DNA of 34,236 nt from Tannerella sp. (GTDB lineage: Bacteria; Bacteroidota; Bacteroidia; Bacteroidales; Tannerellaceae), in NCBI GenBank assembly GCA_031267935.1, contig JAIRYD010000167.1:1-34236 (forward strand), read 5' to 3'. The notes beneath the pieces are model-generated. The model saw only the letters and a list, made by a program, of their open reading frames with translations. It did not search any database and was not told the origin of the DNA. Each line of letters opens with the position of its first letter. Within the stretch, counting starts at the first letter, position 1. Of the stretch, positions 10,300 to 19,244 are shown in pieces. Made by a program: the position numbers and the translations under genes.

Positions 10300-13200
10300 T
10301 TAATAATCATGCTGCATTTCGGCAATCTTCTGTTGCAGCTTCTTCATCTGCTCTTCCTGCAACACTTTCTTGTATTCGATCGGAACGATCTTGATGAATT
10401 CTTCCACATAGTTGTCCCACTGTCCGATCATCTTCCATGCCAGCGGACTGCCGGTATGGCGGTAATGCCTGTTTATCAGCTCATACAATTCTTTCCGCGT
10501 GATGTTGTCCTCGATCAGGGAGAGTTCGACCATTTCCATGTTGCAGTAAAAATCGAAATTGCCCTTTCTATTCCACACGTATGCCACGCCGCCACTCATT
10601 CCGGCAGCGAAGTTGCGTCCCGTTTCACCCAGGACGACGACGCGTCCGCCCGTCATGTATTCGCAGCAATGGTCGCCCACGCCTTCCACTACGGCAATGG
10701 CGCCGCTGTTCCGGACGCAGAAGCGCTCGCCCACGCGTCCGCTGATGTATACTTCGCCACTCGTGGCGCCATATAATAATGTATTGCCGGCAATGGTGTT
10801 TTCGTTTGCCACGAAAGTGGAACGGATGGGGGGCATCACACTGATGTGTCCTCCGCTCAGTCCCTTGCCGAGGTAATCGTTCGTTTCGCCTTCGAGCCGG
10901 AAATGGACGCCATGTGCCAGAAATGCGCCGAAGCTTTGCCCTGCAGAGCCTTTAAATTTTACGTTCAGCGTATTGTCCGGCAGTCCTTCATGCCCGTACT
11001 TCTGTGCGATGATGCCCGAAAGCATGGCGCCCACTGCCCGGTCGGTATTGGCAATGGCATAGTCGAGCGAAACCGGCTGCCGATGCTCAATGGCGTCTTT
11101 CGCCTGACGGATGATGTCGCGGTCTTTTATTTCCGTGATGCGGTGTATCTGCCTTGTCGTCCGGCAGATGGATGAAGTGTGTCCTTCGTCGGGGAAACAG
11201 ATGAGGTCGGTGAAATTCAGCAGGTCATGTTTTTTATTTCCCGTGAAAGGTTTGCGTTCCAGCAGATCTGTCCGTCCAATGATTTCTTCCATCGTCCGGA
11301 ATCCCATTTCCGCCAGATATTCGCGTACTTCCTGCGCGAGGAAGGTGAAGAAATTCACCAGATATTCATGCTTGCCGTGGAAACGTTTGCGCAGGTTTTC
11401 GTCCTGCGTAGCCACGCCTACCGGACACGTGTTCATGTGACATTTGCGCATCATCACGCAGCCAAGCACAACGAGCGCCGAGGTGGCGAAGCCAAATTCT
11501 TCGGCGCCCAGCATCGCCATCAGGATGATGTCGCGGCCTGTCTTCAACTGTCCGTCGGTCTGCAGGCGTACCTGTCCGCGAAGACCGTTCATGACCAGCG
11601 TCTGCTGCGTTTCCGACAGTCCGAGTTCGGGAGGAGTGCCGGCGTAGCGTATGGAGCTGATGGGCGATGCGCCCGTCCCTCCGTCGGCGCCCGAGATGAT
11701 GATCCGGTCGGCTTTCGCTTTGGCCACGCCTGCCGCAATGGTGCCCACGCCATTCTCGGAGACCAGTTTTACGCTGATCTCGGCATTGGGATTCACGTTT
11801 TTAAGGTCGAAAATCAACTGCGCCAGGTCTTCAATCGAGTAGATGTCATGATGGGGCGGCGGCGAAATCAGGGAAATACCGGGAATGGAATGTCGTGTGC
11901 GTGCGATAATGACATTCACCTTGTGTCCGGGCAGCTGGCCGCCTTCGCCCGGTTTTGCGCCCTGTGCTATTTTGATCTGTATCTCGTCGGCGTTTACCAG
12001 ATATTCGGTCGTCACACCAAAGCGTCCCGAAGCGACCTGTTTGATTGCCGAACGGAGCGACAGTCCGTCTTCGCGCGGCTTGAAACGCGCCGGGTCTTCG
12101 CCGCCTTCGCCGGTATTGCTGCGTCCGTGGATTTTGTTCAATGCCATTGCAATGGTTTCGTGCGCTTCCTGGCTGATCGAGCCGTAACTCATTGCACCCG
12201 TCACGAAACGTTTCATGATTTCGCTCGCCGGTTCCACGTCGTCTACCGGAATCGGTTTTCTCTTTTTACAGGTCAGGAAATCGCGCAGAAAAATCGGTTC
12301 GCGCTTTTCGTCGACCAGACGCGAATATTCCCTGAATTTGCCGTAACTGCCCAGCCGGGTGGCCAGCTGCAAAGTGGAGATCGTTTCGGGATTCCATGCA
12401 TGCCGTTCCCCGTCCTTTCGATAGCTGAGCATGCCCTTGTACGAAAGTACGTGCGTCAACGGTTCCCTGAATGCCGCTTCGTGAAGCCGGCGGGAATCGT
12501 CGGCAATTTCTTCCAGACGGACACCGCCTACCCTGCTCACCGTACTGCCGAAATATTTCTCGGCCAATTCCGGATTAAGTCCTACGGCTTCGAACAGTTT
12601 GGCGCCGCGATAGCTTCGAATCGTGCTGATGCCCATTTTGCTGAGTATCTTGAACAGCCCTTTGCAGAGGGCTTTGACATAATTCTTCTCGGCCGTGCCG
12701 TAATCGAGCTGTATTTCATTGTTTTTGACCAGTTCTTCCATCACGGCAAAGGCCATGTAGGGATTCAGCGCGCTGGCGCCAAAGCCCAGCAGGAGTGCGG
12801 CGTGCATGACTTCGCGCATCTCGCCCGTTTCCACGATGAGCGCGGTCTGCACGCGTTTCTGCACGGAAATAAGATAGTGATGAACGGCGCTGACGGCCAG
12901 CAGCGAAGGTATAGGGGCATATTTTTCGTCTGCATTCCGGTCGCTCAGGATGATGTAGTTCCGGCCTTCGCTGACGGACTGTTCGGCCTGCCTGCACAAC
13001 TGCTCCAGCGCACGCTCCATTCCCGGACTGCCCTTGCCTGCTTCGTAGAGCATCGAGAGCTTGACACAGTGGAAACCCTTGTAACCGATGTTGCACAGCA
13101 CGTCGAGTTGCGTATTGCTCAGGATGGGATGCGGCAGACGCACCATCTTGCAGTGCGATTCGTTGGGGACAAGTATTTGATCGCCCACCGTGCCGATATA

Positions 13201-14859
13201 TTCCGTCAGACTCATCACGAGTTCTTCGCGGATGGGGTCGATCGGCGGATTGGTGACCTGCGCAAACTGCTGACGAAAATAGTTATACAGCAACTGCGGA
13301 CGCGACGAGAGCACGGCCAGCGGCGTATCGTTTCCCATCGAACCGACAGGTTCTGCGCCGCTCGTGCACATCGGGATCAGGATGCGTTCGATGTCTTCGC
13401 GGCTGTAGTCGAACAGACGGAGCAGCCGTTCATATCCTTCGACCGTACTCGTCACATGACGTCCCGACCGCAGTTCGTCCAGTTCTACCCTGTTATCCGT
13501 AAGCCACTTGCGGTACGGCCTGTCTTCAGACAGCTGTTTCTTCAGTTCGTGGTCGAAATAGATTGTACCTATTTCCGTATCTACCAGAATGATTTTGCCG
13601 GGCTGCAACCGGCCTTTGGCTTTGATTTCGCCCGGTTCGAAATCGATGACGCCCACTTCGGACGACACGACCATGATGTCGTGGGTCGTCACCAGATAAC
13701 GGGCCGGCCGCAATCCGTTACGGTCGAGCATCCCGCCTGCATAGCGGCCGTCGCTGAAAAGCAGCGCCGCGGGGCCGTCCCACGGTTCCATCAGGATGGA
13801 ATGATATTCGTAGAAGGCTTTCAAGTCTTCCGTGATGGGATTCTTGTCGTTGAAGCTTTCGGGGATCAGCATGGCCATGGCGTGCGGCAGGCTCATGCCC
13901 GAAGCAATCAGAAATTCCAGTACGTTGTCGAGCGAGGCGCTGTCGCTCATGCCCGCCTGTACAATCGGACGGACATCGTCGATATTGTGCAGCGTGGGCA
14001 ACGTCAGTACGCTTTCGCGCGCGCCCATCCAGCCGCGGTTTCCGCGGACGGTGTTGATCTCGCCATTGTGCGCCAGCAGACGGAAAGGCTGGGCAAGGCT
14101 CCAGCGCGGGAACGTGTTCGTGCTGAAACGCGAATGCACGAGCGCCAGTCCCGACGTGAAATAGCTGTTCATCAGGTCGGGGTAGTAATGACGCAGTTGC
14201 ATCGTTTCCAGCATGCCCTTGTATACGATGTTGCGCGTCGAAAGTGATGCCACATAGAAATCGTCTTTGGCCGGCAGTTGGCTGCCTGCGACGCGTTTTT
14301 CGATTCGCCGGCGTATGATGTACAATTTCAATTCGAGTTTCTTCTGGTCGCTGCATCCGGTGATAAAGACCTGTTTGATATCCGGCTCCGTCGCAAGGGC
14401 TTCTTTTCCGAGAATCGATGGATTCGTCGGGACTTTCCGCATGTGCATCATCGAGAGGCCTTCTTTTTCTACTTCCTCGATCATTATACTCAGTATTTTG
14501 GACTGCTGCGCTTCGTCTTTGGGAAGGAATATCAGACCTGTACCGTATTTTCCTTTTTCGGGTACGGGAATTCCCTGCAACAATATAAATTCATGCGGGA
14601 TCTGCAACATGATACCGGCGCCGTCGCCGGTCTTGTTGTCTGCACCTTCCGCTCCGCGATGTCGCAGGTTTTCAAGCACTTTAAGGGCAGATTCCACGAT
14701 CTCGTGCGATTTTTCGCCATGCACCTGTACAATCATTCCCACACCGCACGCATCATGCTCGTTCGATACATCGTATAAGCCTCTTGCTTCTTTAAAGTTA
14801 TTTGTTTTATCCATTTTTTCAATTGACATTTTGCCGTTCTCAGCCACCATATTCATCAT
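10300..14859 (-). CDS. gltB: Glutamate synthase large (alpha) subunit; start probably at 14829 or 14814
   Basis: 1519 aa from the first ATG; Ntn Cys motif NEHDACGVGM, SRFSTNTFPRWSLAQPFRLLAHNGEINT, FMN-domain GEGGEDPARFKPREDG, CHMNTCPVGVATQ, C-terminal GXGXG-rich domain. Confidence 0.95.
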   Translation of the reverse strand: MMNMVAENGKMSIEKMDKTNNFKEARGLYDVSNEHDACGVGMIVQVHGEKSHEIVESALKVLENLRHRGAEGADNKTGDGAGIMLQIPHEFILLQGIPVPEKGKYGTGLIFLPKDEAQQSKILSIMIEEVEKEGLSMMHMRKVPTNPSILGKEALATEPDIKQVFITGCSDQKKLELKLYIIRRRIEKRVAGSQLPAKDDFYVASLSTRNIVYKGMLETMQLRHYYPDLMNSYFTSGLALVHSRFSTNTFPRWSLAQPFRLLAHNGEINTVRGNRGWMGARESVLTLPTLHNIDDVRPIVQAGMSDSASLDNVLEFLIASGMSLPHAMAMLIPESFNDKNPITEDLKAFYEYHSILMEPWDGPAALLFSDGRYAGGMLDRNGLRPARYLVTTHDIMVVSSEVGVIDFEPGEIKAKGRLQPGKIILVDTEIGTIYFDHELKKQLSEDRPYRKWLTDNRVELDELRSGRHVTSTVEGYERLLRLFDYSREDIERILIPMCTSGAEPVGSMGNDTPLAVLSSRPQLLYNYFRQQFAQVTNPPIDPIREELVMSLTEYIGTVGDQILVPNESHCKMVRLPHPILSNTQLDVLCNIGYKGFHCVKLSMLYEAGKGSPGMERALEQLCRQAEQSVSEGRNYIILSDRNADEKYAPIPSLLAVSAVHHYLISVQKRVQTALIVETGEMREVMHAALLLGFGASALNPYMAFAVMEELVKNNEIQLDYGTAEKNYVKALCKGLFKILSKMGISTIRSYRGAKLFEAVGLNPELAEKYFGSTVSRVGGVRLEEIADDSRRLHEAAFREPLTHVLSYKGMLSYRKDGERHAWNPETISTLQLATRLGSYGKFREYSRLVDEKREPIFLRDFLTCKKRKPIPVDDVEPASEIMKRFVTGAMSYGSISQEAHETIAMALNKIHGRSNTGEGGEDPARFKPREDGLSLRSAIKQVASGRFGVTTEYLVNADEIQIKIAQGAKPGEGGQLPGHKVNVIIARTRHSIPGISLISPPPHHDIYSIEDLAQLIFDLKNVNPNAEISVKLVSENGVGTIAAGVAKAKADRIIISGADGGTGASPISSIRYAGTPPELGLSETQQTLVMNGLRGQVRLQTDGQLKTGRDIILMAMLGAEEFGFATSALVVLGCVMMRKCHMNTCPVGVATQDENLRKRFHGKHEYLVNFFTFLAQEVREYLAEMGFRTMEEIIGRTDLLERKPFTGNKKHDLLNFTDLICFPDEGHTSSICRTTRQIHRITEIKDRDIIRQAKDAIEHRQPVSLDYAIANTDRAVGAMLSGIIAQKYGHEGLPDNTLNVKFKGSAGQSFGAFLAHGVHFRLEGETNDYLGKGLSGGHISVMPPIRSTFVANENTIAGNTLLYGATSGEVYISGRVGERFCVRNSGAIAVVEGVGDHCCEYMTGGRVVVLGETGRNFAAGMSGGVAYVWNRKGNFDFYCNMEMVELSLIEDNITRKELYELINRHYRHTGSPLAWKMIGQWDNYVEEFIKIVPIEYKKVLQEEQMKKLQQKIAEMQHDY

Positions 14860-14868
14860 TTATGGCCG

Positions 14869-14902
14869 CAAAGATAGTAATTATATTTCCAAATAACACA
14901 AA
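14869..14902 (-). promoter_or_regulatory. Bacteroidota-type promoter for gltB: -33 TTTG (14899-14902), -7 TATCTTTG (14869-14876)
   Basis: Both boxes read on the minus strand with 22 nt between; perfect TAnnTTTG. Confidence 0.65.
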
Positions 14903-15073
14903 TAGAGAGGCCGCTTTATGCAAATTGTATGCGATTTGGAATTAAAATTTAACTAATGTGCTGTTAAACATGTCCTGCGGCGGAAAGATTCTGCATGCGG
15001 AAATTAAACTTGACGGCAGATATGCAGTCTAAGAAACAATAAAAGACGAGAACCGAGTATTAATTTCTAAAAC

Positions 15074-15817
15074 ATGAAGGTTATGAAAACTTTAATTGTT
15101 GTTTCGGTATTGGGCTTGACGGTCGGAATGTGCAATGTCAATGCCCTGCACGCACAGAATGTGTCGGTAAACGTACACGTCAATCTCGACCGCCAGCCGG
15201 CATGGGGCCCTTCGGGTTATCATTATGCCGCGTTCTACTATTTTCCAGCCATCAACGTATATTACGACATTGACCACGAACTGTTTTATTACCGGCGAAG
15301 CGGCACATGGGCGGCCAGTTATTATCTTCCGTCGAAATATCACGGATACGACCTTTACAGTCTGTACAAGGTGGTACTGAACGACCTTACCCGCCCGTGG
15401 CTCCAAAACAAACTGCACAGACAGACGTATGCCCGCCTGAAAAACGACCGGACGCAAATCCCGATCCACCGCATGAGCGATCACCGTTACCTCAAGGCGA
15501 AAAGCAATACACGCGCCTGGGTAGCGCCCCGCAAGCCGGAAACGGACAAACGGACGGCCGTTCGTGAGGACAATCGTCGCAACGACAGGAAACCGGTCGT
15601 CCGCGACTCGGCCCGGGAGAAAAACAAAAAGGCTGTCCGAAGCGACAAGGACAGCCGGCAGAGCCGGAATACGGAAACGTCCGCCGCCCGTTCGTCCAAA
15701 CGCACAGACAGCAGTAAGGCGGGCACGTCCAAAAGCGTCCGCCGCGACAGCAAAGAAAAAGCGCCTGCACCGGACGAGAAAAGAACAGACCGGAACAGCC
15801 GTTCAAGGTCAGATTAG
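15074..15817 (+). CDS. Secreted protein: aromatic-rich N-terminal domain plus long Arg/Lys/Asp/Ser-rich low-complexity tail
   Basis: 247 aa; signal peptide, WGPSGYHYAAFYYFPAINVYYDIDHELFYYRRSGTWAASYYLPSKYHGYDLYSLYKVVLND, then a charged tail; intrinsic terminator follows. Confidence 0.8.
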   Translation: MKVMKTLIVVSVLGLTVGMCNVNALHAQNVSVNVHVNLDRQPAWGPSGYHYAAFYYFPAINVYYDIDHELFYYRRSGTWAASYYLPSKYHGYDLYSLYKVVLNDLTRPWLQNKLHRQTYARLKNDRTQIPIHRMSDHRYLKAKSNTRAWVAPRKPETDKRTAVREDNRRNDRKPVVRDSAREKNKKAVRSDKDSRQSRNTETSAARSSKRTDSSKAGTSKSVRRDSKEKAPAPDEKRTDRNSRSRSD

Positions 15818-15845
15818 GGGACAAAAAGAGAGCGTTGTTTTATCG

Positions 15846-15879
15846 AAACGGAGAGGCGGGGGAACTCTCCGTTTTTTTT
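15846..15879 (+). terminator. Rho-independent terminator for the 15074-15817 gene
   Basis: AAACGGAGAG / CTCTCCGTTT stem (15846-15855 region with 15865-15874) followed by a T8 run. Confidence 0.8.
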
Positions 15880-15994
15880 GTTTATACCGTGCGCGGCATA
15901 GTTTTGCGAACGATGAACGATGAACGATGAATCCGCTCATAGTTTATCGTTAAACTCACAATTTTAGACCACGTGAAGTATAGCAGGACGATCG

Positions 15995-16481
15995 TCCGGA
16001 ACCTGAGTTTTGGATAAGCAAACCTCATTTTTCCCGATTCAAACAAAAACAACCCCGGCAGTTCGGGTTTTCGATGCCGCAAACCTGTTTTCGGGCTTAA
16101 GAAAACTGGTTTCGGGCTTAAGAAAACTATTTTCGGGCCTAAGAAAACTATTTTCGGGCCTAAGAAAACTGGTTTCGGGCCTAAGAAAACTATTTTCGGG
16201 CCTAAGAAAACTGGTTTCGGGCTTAAGAAACTTATTTTCGGGCCTAAGAAAACTGGTTTCGGGCATCGCAAACCTGTTTTCGGAGAGCGGTATCGCGGTT
16301 TTTGCAATATCCGCCTGTGGAATATTGTGCTCCCGTGCACGTGCCGTGCATCAGCCGCAGCCGGCCGGAGACCCCGTCGGCGTCGGCGTCGGGGTACGGG
16401 CTGATGTGCAAATATTTCGTGTCTTTCATCCGCCACGCTTATCCAAAACTCAGGTTTCTCAGGTCGAACTCAGGTTCCGGA
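15995..16481. repeat. Inverted-repeat-bounded intergenic element: left arm TCCGGAACCTGAGTTTTGGATAAGC (15995-16019), right arm 16437-16481 containing its complement with a ~20-nt internal duplication
   Basis: 16001-16019 and 16437-16455 are a perfect 19-bp inverted pair; 15995-16007 and 16469-16481 are a perfect 13-bp inverted pair. Confidence 0.85.
16066..16275. repeat. Tandem array, 21-bp unit (RKTTTCGGGCYTAAGAAAACT-like): 8 core copies (16087-16254) plus a diverged copy at each end, total 10 x 21 bp
   Basis: Units read directly. End units GGTTTTCGATGCCGCAAACCT and GGTTTCGGGCATCGCAAACCT resemble each other more than the core. Confidence 0.93.
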
Positions 16482-16513
16482 AGATTTCCGTTTTTTCAGT
16501 TTTTCACGAAAGC

Positions 16514-17839
16514 TCAGACCTTCTTTCCCCACCAGGAAGCAAAGCGGAAATAAAGCATACTCCCGACGAGCATGCAGGCGAAATAGATCGGCTCGGAGAT
16601 GAAACAGACGTGCACGGGCTGGCGAAAGCGTATGCCCGTGAGGTAAATGAAAAGAATGTAGACGACCAGCACGCCCATCTCGATGACGAAAGCCGGACGC
16701 GTATTGCCCGTGCCCGACAGGGCATTGAAGACGATGCTCGCCAGCGACGCGATGAGCGCGGCGACGACCACCACCTGCAGCGCGGCGATGGAATCGGCTA
16801 CCAGCGATGCATCGTTCGTATAGACGTGCAGGACGGCCTGCGGAAACAGTCCCGGCACGAGGGAAAAGACGAGCATCACGCCGAGCGACACCAGTGCAAT
16901 CCGTCGGACGAGCGGAACGACTTCCCGGACGCGGCCTGCACCGACGGTATTACTGACCATCGTATTGGCCGTGGTAGCAAAGGCATTGACGGGGATGAAC
17001 ATCACGATGTAGACGCTGCGCACGATGTTGGCCACCGCCAGCGCCCGCAGGCCGAGCCGCTCGACGACGATGAAGAACAGGAAAAACGTGCTCATCGAAA
17101 CGAAATGCTGCAGCATCATGAAGATGGAAATATGGAGAATACGCTTCATCAGCCCGAAATCGAATGCGTGCAGCCGCTGCAGTCCGTATTTCCGGCGGTC
17201 GACGGTCAGAAACGTGTATGCCAGAAAGAACACGAGCGAAACGCCCTCGGAGATGACCGACGCCAGCGCCGCGCCTTCGATGCCCATTTGCGGAAAGCCG
17301 CCGTGCCCGAAGATCAGCAGCCAGTCCAGCACGACGTTTGTCAGCGACATCAGGATGGCATTGAATGTAAGCGCCTTCGTGCGCGTGATGCCGACAAACA
17401 GCGCGCGAAATATCACGTTGACGAACGAGAAGAAAAAACCGTACGCACGCACGTCCAGGAAATCCATCGTCGACGCCAGCACGATATCGGACGAAATCAT
17501 CCACCGCATCAGCCCGGCGCCCGCCAGGCGGGTAAAAGCAAACATCAGCACGGCAAGCGCGAAGAGGAAGATGACGCCCTGAAGCAGTACCGGCCCCACG
17601 GCAGCATGCTGCCGCTCGCCGTTTCGACGGCCGATGACGATCTGCGCCCCCATGCTGAACCCGAACGCAATCGTAAAGGCGCAGATGTAGTACAGCCCGC
17701 CCATCGCCGAGGCGCCCAGCTCCACCTCCCCCACCCTGCCCAAAAACGCCGTGTCGGTCACGTTGATGATGTTCTGCGCCAGCAGGCTCAGAAAAATCGG
17801 GGAAGCGATTTGCAGTATGTCCTTGTTTCTGTACATCAT
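16514..17839 (-). CDS. MATE family multidrug/solute efflux transporter
   Basis: 441 aa, ~12 hydrophobic segments; IASPIFLSLLAQNIINVTDTAFLGRVGEVELGASAMGG, GFSMGAQIVIGRRNGE. Confidence 0.92.
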   Translation of the reverse strand: MMYRNKDILQIASPIFLSLLAQNIINVTDTAFLGRVGEVELGASAMGGLYYICAFTIAFGFSMGAQIVIGRRNGERQHAAVGPVLLQGVIFLFALAVLMFAFTRLAGAGLMRWMISSDIVLASTMDFLDVRAYGFFFSFVNVIFRALFVGITRTKALTFNAILMSLTNVVLDWLLIFGHGGFPQMGIEGAALASVISEGVSLVFFLAYTFLTVDRRKYGLQRLHAFDFGLMKRILHISIFMMLQHFVSMSTFFLFFIVVERLGLRALAVANIVRSVYIVMFIPVNAFATTANTMVSNTVGAGRVREVVPLVRRIALVSLGVMLVFSLVPGLFPQAVLHVYTNDASLVADSIAALQVVVVAALIASLASIVFNALSGTGNTRPAFVIEMGVLVVYILFIYLTGIRFRQPVHVCFISEPIYFACMLVGSMLYFRFASWWGKKV

Positions 17840-17856
17840 GATGATACGGCGGCGGC

Positions 17857-18207
17857 CTACTTCAGCCGGTTGGTCGCCGTATCGGGAAAAACGATGGTCG
17901 GACGAAACGTCCGGGCTTCTTCATAATCGATTCGGGCATACGAGATGATGATGACGACATCGCCCGGCTGCACGCGCCGCGCCGCCGCGCCGTTCAGGCA
18001 GATCGTGCCCGAACCGCGCTCGCCCCTGATGACGTACGTTTCGAAACGCTCGCCGTTGTTGTTGTTCAGCACGTGCACCTTCTCGTATTCAATCAGATCG
18101 GCGGCTTCCATCAGATCGGCGTCGATCGTGATGCTTCCGATATAGTTCAGGTTCGCATCCGTTACCGTGACGCGATGAATTTTCGATTTCAGGATTTCGA
18201 TATACAT
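17857..18207 (-). CDS. panD: Aspartate 1-decarboxylase precursor
   Basis: 116 aa; [23 protein letters not shown] with Gly-Ser self-cleavage site, [21 protein letters not shown]. Confidence 0.95.
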   Translation of the reverse strand: MYIEILKSKIHRVTVTDANLNYIGSITIDADLMEAADLIEYEKVHVLNNNNGERFETYVIRGERGSGTICLNGAAARRVQPGDVVIIISYARIDYEEARTFRPTIVFPDTATNRLK

Positions 18208-18220
18208 TCCTTTGTTGTAT

Positions 18221-19102
18221 TTAATTTACAATCCCCGCCTCCACGTACCGCACGTTGTCTATCAACCGCACTTCGCCGCAAAAGACGGCGATACACCCGA
18301 TGATGTCGTCCGATTCGTTCCAGTCGCGTACGGACAGAAGCGTTTTCGTATCTGCAATTTCGTAATATTCCACGCGCAGCAGAGGCGTCCTGTTCAGCGT
18401 GTCCGTCACCAGACCGACTACCTCCTTTACGCTTTTTTCAGGTACAAAGGTACGACTTTCTTTTAATGTAACGGCAATCGCCGGCGCAATTCGACGCTGT
18501 TCGGGCGTCAGGCGCACGTTGCGGCTGCTCATCGCCAGTCCGTCCGCCTCGCGAAGTATCGGACAGGGCACGATACGCACCGGCAGCGACAACTGCCGCG
18601 TCATTTCACGGATAACGGCAATCTGCTGGAAGTCTTTCTCCCCGAAATACGCGCTGTGCGGCTCGACGATACGAAACAGTCTACTCACGACCTGCGCCAC
18701 GCCGTTGAAATGTCCCGGCCGGAAAGCCCCTTCCATCACCTGCGCCACCGTTCCGAGGTCGAACACGCGCCCGTCCGGTTCGGGATACATCTCCCCCACC
18801 GGCGGCATGAACACGCAGTCGCAGCCGGCCTCTTCGAGCAGCCGGCAATCTTTTTCCGGCGTCCGCGGATACGCCGCCAGGTCGCGCACGTCATTGAACT
18901 GCGTCGGATTCACAAAAATGCTGGCCACGCACACGTCGTTTTCCGCCACGCACGCCTTCACCAGGCTCAGATGCCCGTCGTGCAACGCGCCCATCGTCGG
19001 GACGAAGCCGATCCGCCTGCCCGCCTGTCGCTCCGGAGCGAGATACGCCCTCAAGTCATTTATCGTATATGCTACTTTCATCATACCGTATTTTTTATCC
19101 AT
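18221..19102 (-). CDS. panC: Pantothenate synthetase; start may be 19084 or 19081 (MKVAYTIND)
   Basis: [59 protein letters not shown]. Confidence 0.94.
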   Translation of the reverse strand: MDKKYGMMKVAYTINDLRAYLAPERQAGRRIGFVPTMGALHDGHLSLVKACVAENDVCVASIFVNPTQFNDVRDLAAYPRTPEKDCRLLEEAGCDCVFMPPVGEMYPEPDGRVFDLGTVAQVMEGAFRPGHFNGVAQVVSRLFRIVEPHSAYFGEKDFQQIAVIREMTRQLSLPVRIVPCPILREADGLAMSSRNVRLTPEQRRIAPAIAVTLKESRTFVPEKSVKEVVGLVTDTLNRTPLLRVEYYEIADTKTLLSVRDWNESDDIIGCIAVFCGEVRLIDNVRYVEAGIVN

Positions 19103-19208
19103 ATCCGTCCAAAAAAAAACGACTGCAAAGCAACAAAATATATCGACACGCGGATACGGTTTTAAAAAGATTTTTTATCGGATCGTGTGTAATTCAAAAA
19201 AAATCACG

Positions 19209-19216
19209 TACATTTG
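19209..19216 (+). promoter_or_regulatory. Candidate -7 box (TACATTTG) for the GT5-like/DUF4270 genes
   Basis: Perfect TAnnTTTG 28 nt upstream of the 19245 ATG. Confidence 0.5.
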
Positions 19217-19244
19217 TGGTCGATTTTACATACTCAGTCAAAGA

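Noticed and set aside
11179-14247. 1022-aa plus-strand ORF opposite gltB
   Set aside because: Fully antisense to a strongly supported gltB; composition (His/Arg/Phe-rich) is typical of antisense translation of GC-rich codon-biased genes.
16066-16275. CRISPR array
   Set aside because: Units are directly contiguous with no spacers, and no cas genes are present.
15882-16436. 184-aa and 75-aa minus-strand repeat ORFs in the 21-bp array
   Set aside because: Several frames are open through the array simply because of the 21-bp period; no independent evidence for translation.
16010-17926. 638-aa plus-strand ORF running from the 21-bp array through the MATE gene
   Set aside because: Most of it is antisense to a clear MATE transporter; starts at TTG. 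Open through the array because the period is 21 (divisible by 3).
18399-19244. N-terminal extension of the 554-aa ORF
   Set aside because: It is antisense to panC; the GT5-like homology starts at the ATG at 19245, which has a promoter box just upstream.
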